Position numbers and translations under genes: made by a program. Shown one piece after another: positions 16,368-25,211 of a DNA stretch of 64,000 nt. The notes beneath the pieces were generated by a model. It was not told the DNA's origin and searched no databases. It saw only the letters and a program-made list of their open reading frames with translations. The first letter of the stretch is position 1. The number at the start of each line of letters is the position of its first letter. Source of the DNA: Paractinoplanes ferrugineus. GTDB taxonomy: Bacteria > Actinomycetota > Actinomycetes > Mycobacteriales > Micromonosporaceae. Location of the stretch: the NCBI RefSeq assembly GCF_016862195.1, contig NZ_BOMM01000028.1:62001-126000 (forward strand), written 5' to 3'.

Positions 16368-18647
16368 CTATGCGGCGACCTTCTCCCGCTGGGCCGCGAG
16401 GAGGCGGGTGAGGTCCTCGGCCGGCATCGGCCGGGCCAGATGGAAGCCCTGGCCGAGGGTGTAGCCGAGGCCGCGCAACCGGTCCGCCTGGCCCTGGTTC
16501 TCGATGCCCTCGGCCACCGTGTCGAGGCCGAGCGCACCGGCCATCTGGATGACCGCCCGCGCCACCGCCTGTCGTGCGTTCGCCTCCGGCGTGCCCTCCT
16601 CGTCGAGCTCGATGCCGTCGACGAACGACTTGTCGAGCTTGAGGATCGACGCCGGGAACGCGCGCAACAGGCTCAGCGACGACTCGCCGGTGCCGAAGTC
16701 GTCCAGCGCCAGCCGTACGCCCATGTCGTGCAGCCGGTGCAGGGTCTGCAGCACCTGCGGGCCGCGCAGCACCGCCGACTCGGTCAGCTCGAAGACGATC
16801 CGGTCGGGCGGCAGGCCGCTGTCGGCCAGCGCGGTCCGCACGTCGCCGAGGAAGTCCGGGTCGTGCAACTGCCGGACCGACACGTTGGGACCCATCTTCT
16901 GCAGCGCGTCCGGACCGAACTCGGCCAGCCACGCCATCGCCTGCCGGCAGGTCTCGCGCAGGACGAACCGGCCGAGCGGCACGATCAGGCCGGTGCCCTC
17001 GGCGGCCGGGATGAACTCGGCCGGCGACACCAGGCCGCGGGTCGGGTGCTGCCAGCGCACCAGCGACTCGACGCCGATGATCAGGCCGCGTTCCAGGTCC
17101 ATGATCGGCTGGTACCAGACCTTGAACTCGTCGGCGTCCAGCGCCCGGCGCAGCTCGCCGCCCAGCTTGGCGTGCGCGAGGACGGGCTGTTCCATCCCGC
17201 CGACGTAGCGGACGTAGTTGGCCTTGCCGCGCTGCTTGGCCGTGTACATGGCCACGTCGGCGTCGCGCAGCACATGGTCGAGCGGGGTGCCGGCGTTGGC
17301 CGTCGCGATGCCGATGCTGGCATGCGCGAGCAGGTGATGGGCACTGACCGGGCCGCTGAGGGCGTCCAGGATCCGCTCGGCGACCGCCTCCCCGATCACC
17401 TCGTCGCCCTCGATCAACACGGCGAACTCGTCGCCGCCCAGGCGCACCGGAAGGCCGTCCGGGCCGACAGCGGTACGCAGCGCCTCGGCCACCGCGATGA
17501 GCAGGTGGTCGCCGATGTCGTGACCGAGGGAGTCGTTGACGGTCTTGAAGTCGTCGAGGTCGACGAGCAGCACGGTGGCCGGACCGCGGTCGAGGGCGGC
17601 GCCGAGCCGTTCCCGGTAGAGGCCGCGGTTGGCCAGGCCGGTGAGCCCGTCGTGGGTGACCTCGTGGCGCAGCCGCTCCTCGGAGGCGCGCTTCTCGCGC
17701 AGCAGCCGCTGGTTCTCCCGCATCGCGACCAGCTGGCGCACCGCGACCAGGCCGTTGACCAGCACCGCCATGATGATCACCAGATCACCGTTCCAGCCCA
17801 GCTCACGCTGGAACAGCAGGCTCAGCAGCGGGATGTCGACGGCGGCGATGGCCAGGTAGGGCAGCCAGGTGTTGGCGCGGCGCGGCCAGGCCCCGGTCGA
17901 GGTCCACTGGCGGCGTACGGCCAGGGTGACCAGCAGCGGGGCGACCGGCATCACCACCGCCTGGGCCGGGATGACACTGGCGGCGCCGCCCATCACCGAG
18001 AGCACCGCGATGCCGGCACCGACCAGGCCGCCCGAGCCGACCAGCCGCATCGCGACCCGGTCGATCGGGCCGCGGCCCAGGTAGGAGACCTTGGTGATGC
18101 CGCCGACCGCGAGGACGAACGACAGGCCGAGCAGCACCAGCATCTGGGTGCTCCAGTTGGCCTGCGCCCCCACCATCGGGACCAGGGCGAAGTGGAAGAG
18201 CACCGTGCTGCAGCCGAAGAACGCGATGCCCCGGTCCAGCCACTGCTTCCAGCGCTGGTTGCGGCCGGCGATGCCGACCGGGACCCGGCCCACCGCCCAC
18301 ATGGCGATCAGGAACGCCGAACCGACGAGCGCGGCGGCCACGATCGGCATGTCCGGCAGCACCGGCTGCTGCCGGAAGGCCTCCACCGCCAGCAGGGCGT
18401 AGCCGGTCGCGACGAGGGACAGCGCGATCAGCAGGCCACGCCAGAACCGGCGGGCGACCCGGTCGAGGCGGACCGACCGCATCAGGGCGTAGATGCTGTG
18501 CGCCGAGACCGCGGCGCCGAGCGGCATCGCCAGGTAGCTCAGAACGGCCGGACCCGGCCCACCGGCGAGCCAGGCGAGGTACCAGACGGTCCACAGCACG
18601 AGGATCCCGCCGGTCATCGCCAGATGGAGCTTGGGAGCGCGGGTCAC
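16368..18647 (-). CDS. Membrane GGDEF-EAL protein (copy A)
   Basis: A 759-residue c-di-GMP enzyme: about eight or more N-terminal membrane segments (residues 10-310), a GGDEF domain (about 335-490) with intact RLGGDEFAVL, and an EAL domain (about 505-755). EAL residues are retained: GVESLVRW (ESL variant), NVSVRQLH, FELTES, LALDDFGTGESS, LKLDKSFVDG, AEGIEN. I chose GTG 18647, which aligns with the start of copy B and stands at the same distance from a shared TCCTACAGT motif; an upstream GTG at 18674 is in frame. It should bind c-di-GMP and may both make and cleave it. The gene lies 47 bases after copy B. Confidence 0.9.
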   Translation of the reverse strand: MTRAPKLHLAMTGGILVLWTVWYLAWLAGGPGPAVLSYLAMPLGAAVSAHSIYALMRSVRLDRVARRFWRGLLIALSLVATGYALLAVEAFRQQPVLPDMPIVAAALVGSAFLIAMWAVGRVPVGIAGRNQRWKQWLDRGIAFFGCSTVLFHFALVPMVGAQANWSTQMLVLLGLSFVLAVGGITKVSYLGRGPIDRVAMRLVGSGGLVGAGIAVLSVMGGAASVIPAQAVVMPVAPLLVTLAVRRQWTSTGAWPRRANTWLPYLAIAAVDIPLLSLLFQRELGWNGDLVIIMAVLVNGLVAVRQLVAMRENQRLLREKRASEERLRHEVTHDGLTGLANRGLYRERLGAALDRGPATVLLVDLDDFKTVNDSLGHDIGDHLLIAVAEALRTAVGPDGLPVRLGGDEFAVLIEGDEVIGEAVAERILDALSGPVSAHHLLAHASIGIATANAGTPLDHVLRDADVAMYTAKQRGKANYVRYVGGMEQPVLAHAKLGGELRRALDADEFKVWYQPIMDLERGLIIGVESLVRWQHPTRGLVSPAEFIPAAEGTGLIVPLGRFVLRETCRQAMAWLAEFGPDALQKMGPNVSVRQLHDPDFLGDVRTALADSGLPPDRIVFELTESAVLRGPQVLQTLHRLHDMGVRLALDDFGTGESSLSLLRAFPASILKLDKSFVDGIELDEEGTPEANARQAVARAVIQMAGALGLDTVAEGIENQGQADRLRGLGYTLGQGFHLARPMPAEDLTRLLAAQREKVAA

Positions 18648-18675
18648 CTGAGAAGGTTCGGCGAACCGGGCCACT

Positions 18676-18684
18676 ACTGTAGGA
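18676..18684 (-). promoter_or_regulatory. Candidate -10 region of GGDEF-EAL copy A
   Basis: TCCTACAGT on the minus strand contains TACAGT, a TANNNT-type -10. The same 9-mer lies at exactly the same distance (29 bases) from the chosen start of copy B. No convincing -35 is seen. Confidence 0.4.
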
Positions 18685-18694
18685 AATTTGAAGG

Positions 18695-20977
18695 CTACGC
18701 TGCGTCAAGTTCGCGCTGGCCGGCCATCAGCGCGGCCACCTCGTCCGGCGACATCGGCTCGGCCAGGTGGAAACCCTGCCCCAGGCTGTAGCCGAGCCGC
18801 TGCAGCCGGGCCGCCTGCTCCTCGTTCTCGATGCCCTCGGCCACCGTGTCGAGGTCGAGCGCACCGGCCAGCTGGATCACCGCGCGGGCGACGGCCTGGC
18901 GGGCATTGGCCTCGGGAGTGCCCTCCTCGTGGTGCTCGATGCCGTCGACGAACGACTTGTCCAACTTCACGATCGACGCCGGGAACGCCCGCAACAGGCT
19001 CAGCGACGACTCACCCGTGCCGAAATCATCGAGCGCCAGCCGTACGCCCATGTCGTGCAGCTCGTGCAGGGTGCGCGAGACCTGCTGGCCCCGCAGTACC
19101 GCCGACTCGGTCAGCTCCAGCACCAGCAGCTCGCCGGGCAGGCCGCTGTCGGCCAGGGCGGCGCGCACGTCGTCGACGAAATCCGGGTCGTGCAGCTGGC
19201 GCACCGACACGTTGGGGCCGGCCTTCTGCAGCACCGACGGACCGAACTCGGCCAGCCACACGGCCGCCTGCCGGCACGTCTCGCGCAGCACGAACCGGCC
19301 CAGCGGCACGATCAGGCCGGTGCGCTCGGCGACCGGGATGAAGTCGGCCGGGCTGATCACGCCACGGGTCGGGTGGTGCCAGCGCACCAGCGCCTCGACC
19401 CCGATCACCTGGCGCCGGTTCAGGTCGACAAGTGGCTGGTAGACCACCCGGAACTCGCCCAGCTCCAGACCGCGGCGCAGCTCGGCACCGAGCTGGGCGT
19501 CGGCCACCACCGGTCGTTCCATGCCCGCCGTGAACCGCACCCAGTTGGCCTTGCCACGCTGCTTGGCGGCGAACAGGGCGGTGTCGGCGTCCCGCATCAG
19601 ATGATCGACCTGGGTGCCCGCCGCCCCGGTGGCGATGCCCGCACTGGCGTGGATGAGCAGGCGGTGCTCGCTCAGGGAGCCGCCGAGCACCGCCCCGATC
19701 CGCGACACCACGTCCTCGGCCAGCACCGACCCGTCGTCGATCAGCACCGCGAACTCGTCGCCGGCCCGCCGGGCCACCAGGCCGTCCCGGCCGACCGCCT
19801 CGGCCAGCCCGTCGGCCACCGCCCGCAGCAGGTCGTCGCCGATCTCGTGACCGAGCGAATCGTTCACCGTCTTGAAGTCGTCCAGGTCGACCAGCACCAC
19901 GGTGGCCGGGCCGCCCTCCAGAGCCAGCCCGAGCCGGTCATGGAACAGGCCCCGGTTGGCCAGGCCGGTGAGCGCGTCGTGGGTGGCGTCCCAGCGCAGC
20001 TGCTCCTGGGCGACCAGCTGAGCGGCGAGCAGGCGCTGGTTCTCCCGGTACGCGATCAGGTGCCGCAACGAGGCCAGCAGCGTGACGAGCACGGCCAGCA
20101 GCACGACCACCCGGCCGGCCCAGCCCATCGGCCCGAACACGGTCACCACCAGCGGGATGTCGACCGCCACCACAGCCAGGTAGGGCAGCCACGCCTCACG
20201 CTTCTGCTCGGCCCCCTGATAACGCCACTGCCGCGACACCGCCAGGGCGATCAGAACCGGTCCCAGCGGCAGGATCACCGCCTGCCCGGTCACGGCCGCG
20301 TGATGGCCGGCGTGCGCGGCCAGCATCGCGTACGCCGCGGTGGCGAGCCCACTGGAAGCGACCAGCCGCACCGCACCCCGGTCGACCGGGCCGCCCGGCA
20401 CGTACGCCACCCGGCTGATCCCCAGCGCGCTCATCAGCAGCGCCAGTCCCAGAATCAGTTTGGTCCGCAGCGACCACGGCTCGTCCGCGTTCAACAGCGG
20501 CCCGAGCGAGGCGAACCACAGCAACGTGGCACACCCGAAGAACGCGATGGCCCGGTCGAGCAGCCGCTTGCGCCGTTCCGCCCGCGCCACCGTGCCCAGC
20601 GGCACCAGCACGATGGCGGCGATCGCCGCGAGCAGCCCCACGAAACTGAACCCGGAGACGAACGCCGGCGTGTGCGGCCGCTCCGGATAGGCCACCGATG
20701 CCAGCACGGCCTGAATCCCGCGCCCCGCCGCGACGGTGACCTCGAGCAGCAGAATCAGCCGCCAGAACGTCACCGCCGCCGGCGCCAGCGGCACCCAGCG
20801 CAGCAGGGCGAGCACAGCCACCGCCCCGGCCACCGACGCCAGCGGCGCGCCGAGGTAGGCCAGCACCGCCGGTCCGACGCCGAACAGCGTGTACACCAGG
20901 TACCACAGCATGGACAGTCCGGCGATGCCAGTCGTGACCAGCACGTACGGTCGGGGCGAAGGCCTGCGGACGGTCAT
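18695..20977 (-). CDS. Membrane GGDEF-EAL protein (copy B)
   Basis: A 760-residue paralogue of copy A with the same architecture: multi-pass membrane module, GGDEF domain, EAL domain. The cyclase signature is changed to RAGDEF (first glycine lost to alanine), while the phosphodiesterase signature is canonical GVEALVRW, with NVSVRQLH, LELTES, LALDDFGTGESS, VKLDKSFVDG and AEGIEN all present. I infer a phosphodiesterase with a weakened or GTP-sensing cyclase domain. ATG 20977 was chosen by alignment with copy A and by promoter spacing; GTG 21007 is the longer option. EAL-domain DNA is nearly repeated between copies. Confidence 0.9.
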   Translation of the reverse strand: MTVRRPSPRPYVLVTTGIAGLSMLWYLVYTLFGVGPAVLAYLGAPLASVAGAVAVLALLRWVPLAPAAVTFWRLILLLEVTVAAGRGIQAVLASVAYPERPHTPAFVSGFSFVGLLAAIAAIVLVPLGTVARAERRKRLLDRAIAFFGCATLLWFASLGPLLNADEPWSLRTKLILGLALLMSALGISRVAYVPGGPVDRGAVRLVASSGLATAAYAMLAAHAGHHAAVTGQAVILPLGPVLIALAVSRQWRYQGAEQKREAWLPYLAVVAVDIPLVVTVFGPMGWAGRVVVLLAVLVTLLASLRHLIAYRENQRLLAAQLVAQEQLRWDATHDALTGLANRGLFHDRLGLALEGGPATVVLVDLDDFKTVNDSLGHEIGDDLLRAVADGLAEAVGRDGLVARRAGDEFAVLIDDGSVLAEDVVSRIGAVLGGSLSEHRLLIHASAGIATGAAGTQVDHLMRDADTALFAAKQRGKANWVRFTAGMERPVVADAQLGAELRRGLELGEFRVVYQPLVDLNRRQVIGVEALVRWHHPTRGVISPADFIPVAERTGLIVPLGRFVLRETCRQAAVWLAEFGPSVLQKAGPNVSVRQLHDPDFVDDVRAALADSGLPGELLVLELTESAVLRGQQVSRTLHELHDMGVRLALDDFGTGESSLSLLRAFPASIVKLDKSFVDGIEHHEEGTPEANARQAVARAVIQLAGALDLDTVAEGIENEEQAARLQRLGYSLGQGFHLAEPMSPDEVAALMAGQRELDAA

Positions 20978-21005
20978 GCGCGCTTGATCGGCCACCCCCG
21001 CCCGC

Positions 21006-21014
21006 ACTGTAGGA
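21006..21014 (-). promoter_or_regulatory. Candidate -10 region of GGDEF-EAL copy B
   Basis: TCCTACAGT on the minus strand, identical to the motif before copy A and 29 bases from the chosen start. Predicted leader about 22 bases. No good -35. Confidence 0.4.
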
Positions 21015-21490
21015 CTAACTCCCCGCCGCCGTCTCTCACCCAGGCCTCGCCTCCCGGCCCACCACCCGCAGTCCCGCCGAGAGCCCCACTCCCCTGGAAC
21101 AGGGACCCACCGCCGTCAAAGCCGACAAATCACCCGCCTGCTGGGACGAACGGGACGATTCCCCGTCCCGAGAACTCCCCGAGACCACAACTTCGCCGAA
21201 AAAAGGTTCTCCTGAGCGGAGGGGACACCCCTGCTTCCGTGACGAAGGGGCCTCGGCTATGGGGGCCGACCGAACGTCCGGGGAGAAAGCCGCGAGCCGG
21301 AGGACGGCCGGGAACGGTGCGGGGGTGGTGGCGCACCGTGCGCGAGAGGGGCGCTACGGCCGTGCGGGAGCGCTGGGTCGCCGGGTACCACGGGAGTGTG
21401 GTTCGCACGTATTATTAGCGTTTGGGGTGTTTGGACGGTCGTTCGGGCGAAGCGCCGCGGGCGGGCTCGGGGGGACGGAGGATGGTGGCC
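21015..21490. other. Divergent intergenic region
   Basis: The 476 bases between copy B and the HPt gene hold no convincing gene. A short inverted repeat, CGGGACG with CGTCCCG, lies near 21148-21168, and an A-rich run CCGAAAAAAGG near 21192. I compared it by eye with c-di-GMP and c-di-AMP riboswitch consensus features and found no match. A likely -10 for the HPt gene is listed separately. Confidence 0.5.
21410..21415 (+). promoter_or_regulatory. Candidate -10 of the HPt gene
   Basis: TATTAT in a locally AT-rich stretch, about 75 bases upstream of the HPt start. No good -35 is visible. Confidence 0.3.
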
Positions 21491-21871
21491 ATGGATGTGC
21501 GCACCCGGGAAGAGGAGATCCGGGCTCGGCTGGCTGATATCGGCGGGGCGGAGCCCGGGGACGGGGAGCGGGCGCTGATGGCGCGGCTGCTCCGGTCGTT
21601 CGTCGGAAAGGTGCCGGGGGGTGTGGAGCGGCTCGGCGAGTTGCTGCGGGGCGGGGACCATGGGGCGCTCCGCGATCACGCGCACTCGCTGAAAGGGTCG
21701 GCGGCGAACATCGGGGCGGGGCAGCTCGCCGCGGTCTTCCACGAGGTGGAGGAGTCGGCGCGGGACGGGATCGTGCCGGACGCCGATCTCACGCTCGGCC
21801 GGATCGCCTGCGAACAGGCCATGGTGCTGGGGCTGCTGGAGCAGATCGCCGCGGAGCTGGACGCGGGCTGA
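21491..21871 (+). CDS. HPt domain phosphotransfer protein
   Basis: A 126-residue single-domain histidine phosphotransfer protein. The phospho-accepting histidine is in DHAHSLKGSAANIGA (about residue 64), followed by the conserved Lys-Gly. ATG 21491 is preferred because GGAGG lies nine bases upstream; ATG 21482 abuts that signal. It would carry phosphate between a hybrid kinase and a receiver. Candidate partners in the window are the PAS hybrid kinase (25212-27158) and the receivers at 21977-23164 and 23824-24303. Confidence 0.85.
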   Translation: MDVRTREEEIRARLADIGGAEPGDGERALMARLLRSFVGKVPGGVERLGELLRGGDHGALRDHAHSLKGSAANIGAGQLAAVFHEVEESARDGIVPDADLTLGRIACEQAMVLGLLEQIAAELDAG

Positions 21872-21976
21872 CCGCGGAGTCGAGGCCGCCCGGCGCCCGA
21901 AAACCGGCCCGGCAACGCGGCCCGGCCACGCGGCCCGGGAGGCGGCCCAGCAAAGCGGGCGGCCCGGAAAGACCGG

Positions 21977-23164
21977 CTAGGCGTTGAGGTCGGAGTCGGC
22001 CACTTCCAGGGGGTTGAGGGCGCCGGGGATGGCCAGGACCGGCTCGATGATCTCGATCATGCGGGCGTAGTTGTCGAGGCGGTCCAGCAGCAGGGACGTG
22101 ACGATCATGCCGCGGCCGATCAGGACGAGGCCGTTGGTGGCGGCGATGTCCTCGGCGACGCGCATGCCGACCTCGAGTTCGGCCACTTTCAGGCCGCGCA
22201 CCTGTCGTTCGGCGACCTTGTCGAGGCCGTTCACCTCGCGCAGGGCGGAGAGCACGCGCAGCGCGCTGTTGTCGCGGCACTCCAGGACCGCGATGGCGCT
22301 CTCCACCTCCATGCCACGGCTTTCGAGGGTCTCGAAGTCCATCGCCGTGCGGATGACGTCGATGGCCGCCTCGATCAGCGGCGACTGCGGCTTGCGGGGT
22401 GAGTTGACCTGGTCCTTGCCGAGGCCGCGGACGATCTCGAGGACGTCCGCCATCATCGGGATGTCTTTGAGCAGCTCGACCGCGACGCCCGGGATGGCGT
22501 CGATCATGTGCTGCTCCTCCTCGGTGCAGGGCAGCCCCTTGTCGAGTTTGGCGAGCACGCTCGGCGGGATGGTGACCGCGCCCAGCTGGGAGGCCATGGC
22601 CGCGACCTCGATCTCCCAGAGCGCCTCCAGCTGCATCATCGAGCACAGCTCGGCGACCCGGGTGCGGATGCGACCGGCTCGGGCGAAGGCAACCGGGCTG
22701 GCCAGTTCCAGGCAGCCGAAGACGGCCGAGATGCTGGCCTTGAGGGTGGTGTCGAGCAGGTGGCGTTCGGTGGTGGAGCGGCCGTAGAGCTCGACCGCGT
22801 CGTGCACGGTGGCGCGCAGGTCGTCGGTCTTCACCGGCTTGGCGAGGTAGCGGTAGACGCCGCCGTCGTTGATCGCGGCGATCGCGGCGCTCAGGTCGTC
22901 CTGGGCGGTGTGCAGCACGCGGGTGGTGTCCGGGTACTCGAGCTGCACGCGGCGCAGCAGTTCGACGCCGTCCATGCCGGGCATCCGCAGGTCGCTGATG
23001 ACGGCGGCGACCGGGCCCTGCTCGGACAGCACGCGCAGGGCGTCGTCGCCGTTGTGGGCGGTCAGCACCTTGTGGTCGCGACGCAGCTGAAGCGCGAGCG
23101 CCTCGAGGATGTCGTTCTCGTCGTCGACCAGCAGAACGGTCGTCCGATCCTGCGCGTTCACCAT
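21977..23164 (-). CDS. Response regulator with degenerate HD-GYP output domain
   Basis: A 395-residue protein. Residues 8-125 form a receiver (VLLVDDENDILEAL, phospho-Asp in ISDLRMPGMDGVELL, Lys in YLAKPVK). Residues 150-300 resemble an HD-GYP domain (LWEIEVAAMASQLGAVTIPPSVLAK, then EEEQHMIDAIPGVAVELLKDIP), but the HD pair is replaced by SQ and neither the HHE motif nor the GYP loop is present. The C-terminal 90 residues resemble the extension of RpfG-like regulators. ATG 23164 has GGTGGAG eight bases upstream. It probably cannot hydrolyse c-di-GMP and may act by binding. It is convergent with the HPt gene. Confidence 0.82.
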   Translation of the reverse strand: MVNAQDRTTVLLVDDENDILEALALQLRRDHKVLTAHNGDDALRVLSEQGPVAAVISDLRMPGMDGVELLRRVQLEYPDTTRVLHTAQDDLSAAIAAINDGGVYRYLAKPVKTDDLRATVHDAVELYGRSTTERHLLDTTLKASISAVFGCLELASPVAFARAGRIRTRVAELCSMMQLEALWEIEVAAMASQLGAVTIPPSVLAKLDKGLPCTEEEQHMIDAIPGVAVELLKDIPMMADVLEIVRGLGKDQVNSPRKPQSPLIEAAIDVIRTAMDFETLESRGMEVESAIAVLECRDNSALRVLSALREVNGLDKVAERQVRGLKVAELEVGMRVAEDIAATNGLVLIGRGMIVTSLLLDRLDNYARMIEIIEPVLAIPGALNPLEVADSDLNA

Positions 23165-23237
23165 CGTCTGAACTCCACCCGTAGCCGGCACACCCCTACG
23201 TCCGGATATTCGGACACCGGTGCCGGTTCGTGAGCGT

Positions 23238-23891
23238 TTAGCCGGTGATCGGGTGGCCGGTGCGGCCGGCGATGTGCGGCGGCGCCTCGATACCGGGCGG
23301 CAGGAGCGGGTCGGCTTCCGGGGTGCCCCAGGTGGCGACGACGGGCAGTCGGCCGGCCCACCGGCCGAGGGCGGCGTCCGGGCCGGCCCCGTCGTCGGGC
23401 GGGCCGTCACTGATCTTCACCGACGCCTCGGTGAGCGGGACGGCCAGCAGCGTGGTCGCGGCCAGCTCCTTCGGCGACGGGCGGCGCGTGTAGTCCCACT
23501 GCCCGGGTGCCACATGCTCGGTGAGCAGCCGCAGGCCGTACAGGAGATCGTCGGGGTCGTGGATCCTCGCCGGGACGCCGTAGATCATCGCGCTGCGGTA
23601 GTTGATCCCGTGCTCGAACACCGACCGCGCCAGGATCAGCCCGTCGAGCACCGTGACCGTCACGCACACCTCGCCGGTGCCGGTGAGGCTGCGGCTGGCG
23701 ACCGAGCCGTGCAGGAAGATCCGCTCGTCGTCGAAGCCGTAGACGGTCGGCACGACCATCGGGTGGCCGTCGACGATCACGCCGAGGTGGGCGACCAGCC
23801 CGGCGCCGAGCACGGCTCGCAGGTCAGCGGCGGACGACCGGCCGTTGTCTTTCATACGGCGGTGCCGGGTGCGGGGTGTCGGGGAGAGCAC
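23238..23891 (-). CDS. Pyridoxamine 5'-phosphate oxidase-like flavoprotein
   Basis: A 217-residue split-barrel protein of the PNPOx-like group (nitroimidazole-reductase-like). Visible features: an N-terminal TPRTRHRR, VAHLGVIVDGHPMVVPTVYG, IFLHGSVASRS (FMN phosphate site), INYRSAMIYG. The family normally begins with an R-T-x-R-x-R stretch, so I prefer GTG 23891 over ATG 23855, which would remove it. This makes a 68-base overlap with the upstream receiver gene. Likely an FMN- or F420-binding reductase of unknown substrate. Confidence 0.78.
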   Translation of the reverse strand: MLSPTPRTRHRRMKDNGRSSAADLRAVLGAGLVAHLGVIVDGHPMVVPTVYGFDDERIFLHGSVASRSLTGTGEVCVTVTVLDGLILARSVFEHGINYRSAMIYGVPARIHDPDDLLYGLRLLTEHVAPGQWDYTRRPSPKELAATTLLAVPLTEASVKISDGPPDDGAGPDAALGRWAGRLPVVATWGTPEADPLLPPGIEAPPHIAGRTGHPITG

Positions 23892-24303
23892 CCGCAAAGC
23901 CTAGGGCCTCGCACCCCGGCACCCCATCGTGCGAATGGGGGCCGAGGTCGGCGAGCATCCGGACGGTGTCCCGCAGCCGGTCGTTGGGGCAGGGCTTGAG
24001 CAGCACCGCGCAGCAGCCGGCCTCGATCGGCTGCCGGTCCCCGGGGTTCAGGTGGCCGCTGAGCATGACGATCGGCAGATCGCGCAGGTCGGGATGCCGC
24101 CGGACGGCCCGGGTCAGCTCGAGCCCGTCCATCCGGGGCATCCCCAGGTCGGTGAGCAGCACGTCGGTCGGGTCGGCGAGGGCCTGCTCGAACGCGGCGA
24201 GACCGTCGGGCTGGTGTCGCACCGTGTGCCCGGCCCTGGTGAGAAGCCGGGCGAGGATGACCGCGATGTCCTGGTCGTCCTCGGCAACGAGTACTACGGC
24301 CAT
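23824..24303 (-). CDS. Single-domain response regulator
   Basis: A 159-residue CheY-like receiver with a 35-residue disordered tail. The acidic pocket EDD, phospho-Asp in LLTDLGMPRMDGLEL, Thr/Ser in VMLSGH and Lys in VLLKPCPNDR are all present. No output domain. It may serve as a phosphate shuttle with the HPt protein or hybrid kinase in the neighbourhood. The tail may be partly an artefact of reading through the start of the next gene. Confidence 0.8.
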   Translation of the reverse strand: MAVVLVAEDDQDIAVILARLLTRAGHTVRHQPDGLAAFEQALADPTDVLLTDLGMPRMDGLELTRAVRRHPDLRDLPIVMLSGHLNPGDRQPIEAGCCAVLLKPCPNDRLRDTVRMLADLGPHSHDGVPGCEALGFAGALPDTPHPAPPYERQRPVVRR

Positions 24304-24349
24304 CTGACAAGCATGCGCCGCACGGCGGCGACGATGTGCGGTTTCCGCG

Positions 24350-25150
24350 TTACTGATCGCCGTCGACGAGACGCACACCGGCCGGCTTGACCGCCACGCC
24401 CGCGAGCAGCGAGCGGCGGACCATCTCATCGTTCTCGTCGCCCGGCTCGGGCCGCCACTCGCAGGCCGCCACGAGGCCCGGCGGCAGCAGCGGCCAGTCG
24501 CCGAAGAGCGCCAGCACCTCGTCGCGTTCGCGCAGCATCATCGGCGACGTGGTGTTGTTGTAGAGGCGCAGCACCTGCCGGGCGTGCGGCGGGTAGTCGT
24601 CCGCGCAGGCGTGCGAGAGCACCAGCCGGCTGCCGGGGGCCAGCGCCTCCCGGTAACGTTCGAGGGCCCGGCCGAGGCGTTCGGTGTCCGGCAGGAAATG
24701 CGCGACCGCCACCGCGAGCAGGCAGACCGGCCGGTCGAGGTCGAGCAGGCCGGCGGCGGCGTCGAGGACCGTGGCGGCGTCGGTGAGGTCGGCCTGCAGC
24801 ACACCGGAGTCGGGGTTCCCGCCCGCCACCCGGCGGGTGTGCACGACCGCGACGGCGTCGAGGTCGACGGAGAAGATCTTCGCGTCCGGTCGCAGGTCGC
24901 GGATGCTGCCGGGGGCCGGGATGCCCGACCCGAGGTCGAGGTACTGGTCGCAGCCGGCCGCCAGGACGGCCCGGCGCAGGAAGGAGCGGCCGGAGCGCAG
25001 TACCGCCGGCAGATCCGGCATGGCGGCCAGCGCCACCTCGGCCGCCTGCCGGTCGGCCGCGAAGTTGTGTCGCCCGCCGAGGTAGTAGTCGTACACCCGG
25101 GCGCCGCTGGGCCGCTGCGGGTCGACCTCGGTCAGGACTTCCTCACCCAT
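24350..25150 (-). CDS. SAM-dependent methyltransferase, DUF574 family
   Basis: A 266-residue protein matching the actinobacterial S-adenosylmethionine methyltransferase family PF04672 (DUF574). Typical stretches are RVYDYYLGGRHNFAADR near the N-terminus, YLDLGSGIPAPGSI (SAM-binding loop), FSVDLDAVAVVHTR and the C-terminal motif region. The family is numerous in actinomycetes and of unknown substrate. It is divergent from the hybrid kinase, with 61 bases between the chosen starts. Confidence 0.88.
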   Translation of the reverse strand: MGEEVLTEVDPQRPSGARVYDYYLGGRHNFAADRQAAEVALAAMPDLPAVLRSGRSFLRRAVLAAGCDQYLDLGSGIPAPGSIRDLRPDAKIFSVDLDAVAVVHTRRVAGGNPDSGVLQADLTDAATVLDAAAGLLDLDRPVCLLAVAVAHFLPDTERLGRALERYREALAPGSRLVLSHACADDYPPHARQVLRLYNNTTSPMMLRERDEVLALFGDWPLLPPGLVAACEWRPEPGDENDEMVRRSLLAGVAVKPAGVRLVDGDQ

Positions 25151-25211
25151 TCTTGTGAGGGTAGGAAAGTGCGTCCGCCGACCGGGCCGGATCGTTAATG
25201 TGGGTCCGGTA

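Noticed and set aside
18671..18674. Leaderless start of GGDEF-EAL copy A at GTG 18674
   Set aside because: It lies too close to the TACAGT element to be transcribed from it; the aligned start at 18647 keeps the same spacing as in copy B.
9013..21418. Very long open frames antisense to real genes, for example 9013-11373 minus, 15858-18791 plus, 18767-21418 plus, and also 25143-27914 minus further on
   Set aside because: They mirror genuine genes with clear motifs, have biased Arg/Gly/Asp/His composition and no family signature. High GC leaves antisense frames open.
21015..21490. c-di-GMP or c-di-AMP riboswitch upstream of the HPt gene
   Set aside because: The A-run and hairpins do not match the conserved core bases of GEMM or ydaO elements as I know them.
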